64,000 bases of DNA from Copromyces sp. CBS 386.78 (lineage: Eukaryota; Ascomycota; Sordariomycetes; Sordariales; Sordariaceae): assembly GCA_030685235.1 (NCBI GenBank), contig MU839102.1, forward strand, positions 62,001 through 126,000. The letters run 5' to 3'. Below the pieces are notes generated by a model that saw nothing but the letters and a program-made list of their open reading frames with translations, made no database searches and had not been told where the DNA came from. The first letter of the stretch is position 1, and each line of letters begins with the position of its first letter. The position numbers and the translations under genes are program-made. This document shows positions 46,978-57,255 of the stretch, in pieces.

Positions 46978-48307
46978 GGGGTGAGAGAGGGTGTGATGTG
47001 CTGTTGGACAGATGGAGACGGTGTAGGTATAAAGAGGACCATTTCTGTTGGGCGTATGGTTGGATTTTGAGCTTGTTTGGTATATGTACAAGATGGCACG
47101 GTGTTTGGATATTTGCGTGTTTATGAGGGGGAGAAGGAATTCATTGCTATTATCGGTGTGTGGTTTCTTGCGACCTGGGCAGCTGTCGGGACTGATGATC
47201 CTCCACTCCACTGCCACTGTTTGCACCTTTCCCTAGGCCCCGTTAGGGAGGTATGAGTGACCAGCTGGGAAGGAAGAAACCTGGCAGCTGTCACGAACCT
47301 ACCTAAGGAAGGTGGAGTGATCAGGACTGGAAGGATGGAAGAACCAGCTTGAAGTCAGCCTGAAGGTCGAGTATGCCGGCCCTCAGCAGCTCTTTGGCTG
47401 TTGTGTTGTCCGTTCTTCCCCGGAATCTTGCACTTATTCTTCTGACTTTCTCCCTTACAGTACTTTTCATATCGTTAGCATCGCTTCCGCCACCTTCCAT
47501 ATTTTACACTCAAGGTAAAAGGATCGATGAAAGATGGCGTTGGTGCTCGTCTTCTACTTGGTACGAGGAGGCACGTTACAAAAGATACATGGCATTCACG
47601 CATCGCAATGAAACGTTCCGTTCCTTGGGCATCGCCTTCTCTGCTCAAGTTAATTAATAAGCACACTTCGCAGAGGCACGCCGAGATACCGTGATACGAC
47701 ACAACACACCTTTTATCCAAACTACACAAGTCCTCATCAATATCGACGTCGCCTCATGATCAATACCTTTGTCGAATCAGGCTGTGCAAGATGCAACCCT
47801 GTACTAAACACCGCTGCGAACGTGGGAAAGGGGCACAGCAATCCATTCAGCTGAATGTGCATACGGCACAGTACCTTGCATGCATGCACGTTCGTCGTTG
47901 GCGTTACGTTGACTGTTTGCACCCACGTGTTCACAACATTTTGGGACCTTCCCAGAGTGGGAGATGGACCCCAAATAAATCGCAATAAATGTATGCATGT
48001 GTTGGAGCTAACTTTGCTCGAGCGTAGGGTGTCGCTCGGTCCTGCATGCTGCGAACATCTATCTCATAACAGCATAGTTAGGTGGTGGCTTGCTCGCTCG
48101 GCTGAATGGTTAGGTAGGGTGGTATTGGTGCTCGGTGGTGATGGCGCCTGTGTGCCGTGCGTGCGCCTTTCTTTTTTCCTTTCTTCCCCAGGAAACTGGA
48201 AGGAAGGACGGGAGGGAGGGGGAATGATTCCCCTTTCGCGCATCTTGGTTCTTTTCCCGTTCGCTCTCTTGGCTTTGTTGTCAAGTTTCGCCGAAATATT
48301 TGTGCTA

Positions 48308-48338
48308 TTTTTTTTCTTTTTTTTTCTTTTTTTTTCTT
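48308..48338 (+). repeat. Tandem T9C pyrimidine repeat
   Basis: Three units of about ten bases, each eight to nine T followed by one C. Pyrimidine tracts of this kind are common in Neurospora promoters, and this one lies about 440 bases upstream of the next start codon. Confidence 0.85.
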
Positions 48339-48547
48339 TGGTTTGAAGTTGGCGTTTGTTTGTCTTTGACATTTGTTTACGCGCACGCGCGCGACACCTT
48401 GTCGAAGCGCTCACTGCAACTTCTTTGACGCTTCATACAATTTACATGGACACGACGGGATGACCAACAGCGCCTGAACGAGTGAATGAACGATCGACAA
48501 CACAAAGCAACGACGATCCGGCCGAGAGAGAAAAAACGCCAACAACG

Positions 48548-48760
48548 ATGAGTTTGCGACCAACGATTTTTTTGGACTCCTGATGGCACGATAATGGATG
48601 CTTTAGCCAAGGAGTAATAACTTCAAGGACAACAACACTACGCCACTGAATGGCTCAGAGCAAACTGTTTGGATCTACGACTCAACACTCGCTTCGGATC
48701 ATCGTTTTCATCTCACGACCACACACGTCCAACTCCATGAGACCATATCACCAACCCTAA
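48548..48760 (+). promoter_or_regulatory. Chain of upstream ORFs before the HET-domain gene
   Basis: uORF 1: ATG 48548 to TGA 48581-48583. uORF 2: ATG 48583 to TAA 48592-48594, joined to uORF 1 as TGATG. uORF 3: ATG 48594 to TAA 48615-48617, joined to uORF 2 as TAATG. uORF 4: ATG 48650 to TAA 48758-48760, 36 codons, ending 16 bases before the main ATG at 48777. All lie in the transcript if it begins upstream of 48548. Confidence 0.5.
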
Positions 48761-48776
48761 AGCAACACCGTCCAAG

Positions 48777-51774
48777 ATGGACTTCATACCACCACCGTCA
48801 AATAATCACTCGACCCAAGTGTCTTCGCCGGATTCCTTCTCACCCTCTCCTCCCGAACCGTTCTCCTCGACCTCCCCTCTAGACCCCCATCCCCCACCCT
48901 CCTTCTCTCACTTCACACCACTTGGCTCCTCCCCCCTCCCGGAACCCCTCCCAGAACTTCAAATCCCCTTTCTCTCCACGACCCCCTACACCTTCGGTAC
49001 CAACTTCTGGAATTTCCCCCGCTCCCATGGCTACGGAGACCAGTGGTCTTCGCTGCCAGCGATAAAGCTGGCAGGGCTGGCGCAGGAGTGGCTTTGGTTT
49101 GGGGTTTTGTCGGAATTCCTGGGGGGCAGTGTGAGGAGTGCGGATTTTAGGAGGAGGCGGGTTTTGGGACGAGTTGGACTTGATGCAAGGTATGAGGGAG
49201 AGGGGTGGGGTGAGTTGGAAGGGAATATGGAGGTTGGTGGCGGTGGCCTTGAGAATCGAGGGGAAGATCCGGCAGATGGGGGTGATGATGGGGAGGAGGG
49301 ACGGTATATAGAGAGCAGGTTATGTGGTGAGGCGGAGGAGGAAGAGGAACACTATATCTTGAACGGCAAAAAGGTGTTGGACTTGTTGGATGATTGGCTT
49401 GGTGCTCGGCTTGGGCTTGGGCTGGGGTTGGGGCACGGCTCGAGTACCACTTTGCTGGTAGGGCCTAATCGACATAAACATATAAGGCAACAGAAGAGAA
49501 GAAGCGCGATGGTGGGAGGGAGACGATTTCTCAGCACAAAGGAAGCATTTTCCCGGCGGCAATTTCTCAGTCAGGTATTTGCCTTGGCAGAAGATCTTGA
49601 GCAGCTCTCGGAAAGCTACGTTTATCCATTACCGACAGTGCTATTGTCAGTGAAGGTGCTTTGCTGCACACTTGATGGAATTCTTGGACAGCTCTGCCCA
49701 GCATTAGGCATGGAGGGTGGCTTAGGGCGGCCGGTACTTTCGACTGTTTCGGGTAACGGGATGGATGGGCCGTCTCCGAGTGCGCAGGTACTACTCGATT
49801 TCTTACGACTGGAGCGCGGATGGTGTCCGTACTATTTACGGAAGATGGCCATCGAGAACGACTACGCAGCACTTTACTACAGCAGTCGCTTCGGTCGAGG
49901 AATGCCAGTCGGAAGTGAGCATAAGGATTGCTCGGAAGGCAAATGCTTGGTGGCCGGTGATAAAGGGCAGGGTCATATGTCTAAACACGTTCGAGAACGC
50001 TGTCAGTGTCGCACCATCTCGCCTAACCAACAGAAGATCAGGGAAATCTGGTTGTCGGGCGGGATCCCAGTCTTGCAAGTCAAGGGCGAGCCAAAACGGG
50101 GATTGGGGATTAGGGTGAAAAGGCTGGATTCGAGGATGCGCTTTGTCGTTGTGTCGCACGCCGGAGCCGGGGCAGGGACTACCAACAACATAATGTACGA
50201 ATGTCGGCTTCGCCAAATCCAGGGGTACCTTGATGGACGTTCCGGGGCGATGAAAACGAGACATGGACGAAGGACCGGGGAGTACACGTCCTTGGGAGGA
50301 AATAATGGGCGCCGCAACCAACAAAGGACACAGACGACACAGTACTTTTGGCTTGACACGCTGTGCATACCGACCACGGAGCCAGGGAGTGTCTTTGATG
50401 AAGCCAGGGCAGAGGCAGTTAACAAGCTTCAGGCAGTATATACTCTAGCGGATAGAGTGCTGGTCCTGGATCCGGCGATGGAGCGCACCTCATTGGAACA
50501 TACGCCACTATGCGAAAGGTTAGCGATGTTGGCCGTCAGTCCGTGGATGAACAGCATGTCGGCGTTGCCAGCCACCATCCTGGGACGAAGATGGGAGGTC
50601 CAGTGTACAGATCGAACGTTCGATCCCTTCGCACGTCCAGAGAAACTGACCGATGTGGAGGGCCGTGGTGGAGGAAGATGGTCAGGAACCGGGTCCAGGT
50701 GGTTATCAAAAGCGATCACAAGCGAGCATGTTATAGCTTCTCCTGAGGAAAATGCCTCCCTACTCATCTCCAACAGCCTAGCCCAACAGTTTCAGCAAAC
50801 ACTCGGCCAACGATTCAGCAATTCGGACTTGGGCACAACAGACACCAGCGAATCTTTTGTAGCCATCTGGAACCATATCGCTGACTCTCTGCCCACGGAG
50901 TCCAACAACGCCATAACCACTCTTTCCTCCCTTCTTCCCTTGAACACGCAGCCCCTTTCACGACTATCCACGCCTTCAGAGCGCCTGTCGGCCATCATTT
51001 CTACCCTCAACGCCATTCCACTATCTCTGTTTTTCAACCTCCATCTGCCTCGCCAGAGGCCATTAGCGAATCATCGCAGCAGGTGGATGCCCAGCTGTGT
51101 CCCTTTGAGTCAGGACGAGAGACTGATACCATTGCTCCCGGAAACGGATATTCGAGTCGGGGGAGAAGGCGAGTTATATCTACCTAATACAAAAGCGAGC
51201 AGAAGAGAGGTGGAAGTGCTGGTCTGCATTGACATGCCCACAGACACAGATGTAGCGGGATGGGGCACGGTCAAAGTGAGGAACGCAGAAGATGGGAGGG
51301 TTTGGGAGGTCAAGGTGTTGAGGGAAGACTGGGAAAAGGATGAGATGGCAACTGACGAAAGGGGGGTGTTCTGCCTTGTGTTTCTCCGCCGTGAGGAAGA
51401 GGAAGAATCAGCGGAAGTATGTGAAGGCGCGCTGTTTCGGGTGCGAAAGGTGAACACCAACAACAACAACAGCAACCGGGGTGGAAGGAAGGGAAGGTAT
51501 AGTGATGGGTATGGCTACAACAAGGACTCTCTGTATGACGATGGCTCTGTGGAATCAGGCGGTGTTTCTTCGGAAGGGGCTCACGTCTCCATGTCCTTTT
51601 CCGACAGGCAGATCAACAAACTAATGCCAGACGCCGAAGACTTGCGGCTCGCCTTTGCAAGCTATCATGTTGAGGGGATGATACAGACGGTCTATGACTG
51701 CCCTGTCACGCTCACGCCTTCGCGGGAGAACGACCCCGAATTAGAGGCCGAACTCGTCGAACCATCCGAGCCAG

Positions 51775-51807
<33 letters not shown>

Positions 51808-53087
51808 GCACACCACAGTCTCCGTTTCTCACAGCCATCCCCTTACCTCCATCCTGGCAAATGCTCATTGAGAAGGAACCACCACTGTCTTGGTCAGGAT
51901 CCGGTCCGCAAGCCCTTGCGACTCGCCCTCCTCTCGCCGACGTAACCCTACCCCCAACACTAACGACACACTTCCTTTTAACAGCCCTAGACGGCCTCCT
52001 CGCTTCAACTTGCGTCGGTTTCACTCTGGGAATACTGGGGACTTCCTTCCCCTTCTTACCCATGATCGCCAACGCCGCGCTGATTGGCAAATTGGGATTA
52101 CACTGCGTCTTTGTCATTTGCATGTTCTGGGTTGACGCTCTCACCGACGACAACGAGGACGACAAGGACGGTAACAATGATCAAAGCCGTAGGAGACGCT
52201 GGGCAAATCGGTGGAAGAAAGGCACCGATGCCCAACAAAGAAGGGGTGGGATATGGCAAGCCACCAATGGTCAACTACACGGTCTGAACCTCAGCATTAG
52301 AGGAGCCATCTGGGACGTTTTGCATATTGCCATGGTGGTCCTTTATACGGTGGCGCTGGTTCTGCCGATTGATGGACGGAAGAGAACGCCCAGGGACTTG
52401 GACAAGGCGTTCATTGGGTGGAGTATCTTGGGCCATTTGTTCAGCATGATGGTCAAGCTGGTGGTGAGGGAGTACGTCTTGGGTCCGTTGTTGTTGGATA
52501 GGTATCTTGCGAGCTTCGAGGACGAGTCTGCTGCTGCTGCTGCTGCTGTGAATAATAATCACCAGCCCGAGGGTGCGGGCCGAAAGTCGTTTCAGTGGAA
52601 TGAAAAGGGGGCGTTGATGGTCGAGGTCAGGCAGTTGGAGGCAGTAGTACCGCATGTCGAGAGTGGGAATGGAAATGGAAATGGACATGTGTATGATGAT
52701 GTAAGGGATCAACTCCCGTCTCAAAGACATCATCGGCCAGGACAAGGCAATAGGCACGGACTGGAAGAAGATGATGACTTGATGGTGTACGAAGAATGGG
52801 ACAGGGCGAGGGGTCAGGAACGGCCACGGATGGAACAAGAAGTCAACGACAACGGGCAGGAGAAGAGCATTCGCTCCCGACGTAATCGGCTGTTTGGGGG
52901 TATGTTGAGGAGGACTAAGGCTTTGAGGTTGAAGTCGACCAAGAAACGGCGTAACAAGCCGTCGGATGATATTGACAATATCAGTAACGTGGCGGTTATG
53001 GGACAAGGGGATGATCATGATGATGATGATGATGAGGGTGATCAAGGGCGTTCGGAGGTTTGTTTACTTGCGGAGTTGGAGGGGTGA
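48777..53087 (+). CDS. Large membrane protein with divergent HET (heterokaryon incompatibility) domain
   Basis: Single exon, 1436 residues; ATG 48777 in context AAGATGG. The first 100 residues are Pro/Ser-rich. The middle carries HET-domain hallmarks: FVVVSHAGAGAG near 456 (for the usual HVW-x-DG-x-G), YECRLRQI shortly after, and YFWLDTLCIP near 523, followed by AVNKLQAVYTLADRVLVLD. HET domains occur in fungal nonself-recognition proteins that trigger cell death on hyphal fusion, though many HET proteins have no known incompatibility role. An Asn run lies near 1001-1011. The C-terminal third has hydrophobic helices at about 1065-1122, 1172-1198 and 1211-1240, then an acidic and basic low-complexity tail. 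The WD40 or NACHT partners of the HET-E type are absent. Function is inferred only from the domain. Confidence 0.75.
51774..51807 (+). repeat. AAC triplet repeat encoding poly-Asn
   Basis: About eleven AAC codons in the HET-domain gene giving an uninterrupted Asn run. A shorter CTG run encoding Ala lies at about 52527-52549 of the same gene. Confidence 0.9.
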
Positions 53088-53509
53088 GGCCTGGGGGAGC
53101 GGGTGGTACCTATACTGAGAAGGAGGGGATGGTAGATGCATGTATCTATAGAGATACTTGAATAGTGAAGAGTGATGGAGCTTGTCAATGTGAAAGTGTC
53201 GATATGGTCAAAGATATCCAATATGCTGGGGTGGAAAGTGGACTGGATGTGAGGTGGCAGTGCGTCAGGGGAACCTGGAAGTACACACTGTCTCACCCAA
53301 CAGCCACCCGGTTCCAGGTACCTGATAGGTCACTTGCCCGTAGTGGTGCTGGTATAAAGTCCCCAACCCCGCTTCCACATCATCAAGCATGGTCTCAGCT
53401 CGACTTCAATTCCTCATTTTACCATCGACTTTACACTTTTCCATCTATGTTCGTATATAACTGACCATCGGTAGGGGGCTGACGAAGCAGATTCAAGTAG
53501 TAGAGCAAG
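53088..53509. other. Intergenic region, amidase-like gene promoter
   Basis: 422 bases between two plus-strand genes. A GTATAAAG sequence (about 53350) could be a TATA element; no gene seen. Confidence 0.5.
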
Positions 53510-56364
53510 ATGTCGGTACCCAACCTCATAACATGCGAGGTTGACGGCATCCAATACCTCCTTCACCCCCAAATCCTGGTAAGCCTCCCCTCTCCGTATC
53601 ACGCGATAGTCAAGTCAAGACTGATGCTAACACTTCTCACAGGGAAGTACAGAAGCACCCATCAAAGCCGACCAAGTGATCCCCGTGCTCCTCCTCACTG
53701 AAGAAGAACTCAATGGCACACCCGAGCAAATCGGCCAGCTTCTCCAATACTACGTCGACACAGACGATGTCTGCTCGTCCAGCTTCACCGACATCTTGGT
53801 TGAGAAGCCATCCAAAAAGAGCAGCAGCCCAAGTCCTTCCTCATCCAAAGCAACCTACCGCTTGCTGCAAACCGTTGCTGCCAGGACGTCCTACGGCACA
53901 ACCAACCCCGAAGATGACCCCCAAGATGAAGATGACGACCTCCCCTCCGGCCCTTACTTCCTCAGCGGGCCCAACCTCCACCAAGCCTACCGCTTATACC
54001 CCGACACCCAAGACGCCTTTGTCCACGGGATGATTCCCAATGATGTCCACAACCCTTCCACGGGCGGCTTCAAAGCAGTCTCGTTTCTTGCTTCTTCAGA
54101 TAGCATGTCCAAAACCATCCCTGTCCCAAGCCGGCATTACACCCGCTTCCCACCTACTATTTCTAGTACCGCCCAGGCCGCCCAGAAACAAAAGAGACCA
54201 ACAAGTCCAATCAGGGGGAAAAGAGTAACACTAACAGACGGCCTCGAACTCGTGGGCACACAAACTACCCTCGCTTGCAGAGCCTTCGTGGCCACATACC
54301 CGCCCGCTACAGAGACGGATGCGTATGTTCAGAGGCTGCTGAGCGAGGGGGCGGTGCTGGTCGGGAAAACAAAGACGAGTCAGTTGAGGATTGGAAACTC
54401 GCTGTGGCCGGAGACACATTTCCCTGCTAACCCGCGAGGGGCGGCGAGGAGCACAAGGGGGAATGTTTTTGATTGTGGCAGTGGGAGGGGGACGGGGACG
54501 GCGGTAGGTTCGGCGTCTGCTGTGGCTGGGTATGGATGGTTGGAATATGCTGTTGGTGGGAATGGTGAGTACTGCTTTTTTTTCAATTTTTGGTCTTTCG
54601 GAATGGTTATTCGATTGCGGAGAGGTTGTCAAATGGTTTGAAGATTGGTTGGCTAACTGATTTTGGGAAAACAGTGGACAGCGCCGTTCGAGAATCGGGG
54701 AACAGATATGGGCTCTATGGGTTACGACGGTCCTTGATGTTGACTGCAGTACCTGATAACGATAAATCAAGCGCGGGACGGGATGACTGCGTGGGTATTT
54801 TTGGGAGAAGCTTACATGACTTGTTGATTATGGCTAGGTGCACTTTCCCCGGTGTTGATGGTTCAGGTTCAGCAAAGGGGTCAAGCGGTAACACCGCAGT
54901 GAAAAGGATTCTCTATCTGGACTACGTCAAGGACATGGATCAGAAGCTGGAGTATGCAATGGATGTTTTCGTCAATGCACTCGAACGGCATTTGAGCGTG
55001 GACAGGACGATCATCAACTTGGATGAAGAGTGGGAGAAGTACAGGGTGAAGAGGGGGTTGGAGTTTTCTCTTAGTGAGGTAAGCCAAGTTTCTGCAAAAG
55101 TTTGGTCTTTGATGTTGTCCCTATTTTCAAATCCGACCCCCCCCTTGGGCTAATAATTCGACCCGTTCTTTACCTAAAATAAAAAAAGACTGCACAACTT
55201 CTCTACGACCTAAACCACTACCACGAATACGCCGACTTCCGAAAGGACTACCAAGAAAAATTCCATCCTAACCGCGGACTTGCTGATCTGGAGGCACAGC
55301 CCTTATGGTAAATACCTACTACCTTGGCCTCCCTTCATTCTCAAACCAGGAGCACCCATCACCAACCCGAGGTGAACATACTGTCAACGTCTTACTCACT
55401 GTTAAAATAGGTCTTCAGCCCGCGCCCACGAAAAGCAGCACAAACAACTGCAAGACCAAGTCAAGACGTTCCGGGACTGGTTCGAGCAGCATATCCTGAC
55501 GTCGAAGTCAGAAGACACCGGAGAAGGCGATACCATCATCGTGATACCGGATGTTAGCTTTCATCCAAAGGGACATATCACTGGGTTCTTTGGACGGATG
55601 CTTGGGTTTGAAGAGTGAGTCCCTTACCATAATCACCCATTTTAACATAACCCTGTGAAGGTTACTGACAATTCTCTTGTGGTATCTAGTATGCTGTCTA
55701 GCCAGATGGCGACACCACAGCTTTCTGTACCTTGTATGCAACCCTTCTTATCATCACATAGTACATCATGATATACTTTGTCCAGAATTGCTAACGTGTA
55801 CATCCATGTTCGTTCCCACTACCATAGTCACCCAGAAGCCAGGCGAATGGCTCGGCGAAGAACAGACCTACACGCCTGTCGTCGCGTCTGTGATCGGCCC
55901 AAAGTGTAAGTCTGCAACATGGATCCTCTCCTTTATTACCTCCAGTCCCTACTTCAAGCATTTTGCCTTTTTCAACTTCTACGGTCTAGACTAGCAAGCC
56001 CCCAGCCCTCTAACAATAGTCAACCGAACGAACAGTGACCAACAAAACCCTTATCACCCTCGTCACCGACGCTCTCAAAGCCTCAGGTCTCCCCACCTCC
56101 GTCCAGCCAGGGCCCTTGTGCTTCCCGCTTCCTACCTCTACCTCTGCCTACGACCACGACAGCGACAACGACCACGACCACCACCCCAAGGAACCAGCGG
56201 AGAGGAAGCTTCATGATATTTGGATGTCTCCAGAAGCAGAAGATGATAATTATTCAGGAGAGCCGGGATCAACGGGAGGTTCCGACGAAAAAGACTTTGA
56301 CGACGACGGGGAGACTTTGGCCTTGGCCAAGAGCTCGTTGCATATTGAAGTTGATTTCAGTTGA
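53510..56364 (+). CDS. Amidase-family protein with degenerate catalytic residues
   Basis: Eight exons: 53510-53578, 53643-54564, 54675-55078, 55189-55307, 55411-55614, 55690-55733, 55828-55905, 56036-56364. Every junction is GT..AG and keeps frame; 722 residues. Residues 1-175 resemble the domain that precedes the amidase in fungal fusion proteins (Arp1/scytalone-dehydratase-like N-terminus), with DDVCSSSF and FLSGPNLHQAYRLYPDT. The amidase signature region (about 205-460) keeps VGKTKTSQL and GYGWLEYAVG. But the first catalytic Lys (in KD) is replaced (TLTDGL near 216), the GSSSG stretch reads GTAVG near 309, and the nucleophile position of GG-S-I-R reads DSAVR near 333-337. By eye it is a pseudo-enzyme. 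A mis-split exon 2/3 boundary is possible but the splice sites are canonical. Acidic tail. Confidence 0.8.
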
Positions 56365-57255
56365 GTTGAGTTGAGGTAAGGTAAGCTCTTTTAAAGAAAG
56401 AAAGAAAGAATGGAGCGGAGCGGACGCGTACTAGAAAAAAAAAAAAAAGTGGGGCGGGAGGTTGGTTGTTTTGCCCAATTCTTTCATTCCACGGGCGAAG
56501 AGGAGGAGGAGGAGTTGGAGGGAGGGAAGGAGGCAGGTTTGAACTGACAAGGGGAGAAAGTAGATAAGGCCTAGAAGTAGGTAGTTTTTTTTTGGTGGGT
56601 TTGATCTGCTACACTAGACTACACTACACGGTATTTGGTTGACATGGAAGGTACCTTAGCCAACTTGTATTTCGTTTTGTCCCCAAGCACATCTGACAGG
56701 CTATAACTTTTTTGTGATATTTCGGCCACGATACCTAATTTCTCACAACATTCTGAAGTAGAAGTGGTATCATCCAAGACGCACGAGGAGTTTCTAGGTA
56801 TTCGAAGGGGACGTACGTAGGGACCAAGTAGTCTAGTCACTTGAAATGGTATCTTGTGCTTCTTTTTTTTTTTTTAGACTCTTCATTACTTGCATAGTAG
56901 CCATCAAATGTGCCGTCAAGTACGTAGTCCTACTACTTACTGTCTTGTGTGTTCGTTGGAATGCATGTGTCTGTGCTGTGGTTGCCACGAGCCAGATGGC
57001 ATCCAATTGAACCCATGCAAACCATGATGCCGTCATTCCATCCATGTACAAATACAAGTACACAAAATCGTAGCTCATTACATCTTCTCTCCCTTAAATC
57101 CCCATATTCTCTTTCAACAAGAAACTTGACAGCCAAAGTTTTGGGTATATCGCCAAGTAAACGTGCAACCAAACATCAACAAAATCGAAACCATTTATCT
57201 CTCATCAGCACCATATATCATGAACATTACTCAAACATCATCAGGCCCGGACATA
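56365..57255. other. 891-bp convergent intergenic region
   Basis: Lies between convergent 3' ends. Contains a GAAA tetranucleotide run (about 56394-56409), an A-run (56434-56447), GGA-rich sequence, and a T-run (about 56863-56875). No gene seen. Confidence 0.6.

Larger units (their letters stand above)
46978..48776. other. 1.8-kb gene-free region and leader of the HET-domain gene
   Basis: No supported gene. Includes GGAAGG-type purine runs (about 47260-47340), a T9C tandem repeat (48308-48338), and a leader with at least four short upstream ORFs between 48548 and 48760. Confidence 0.6.

Noticed and set aside
47373..47657. Short frame with a signal-like hydrophobic start in the 47-kb intergenic region
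   Set aside because: 94 codons, no partner exon with matching splice phase, and composition typical of non-coding DNA.
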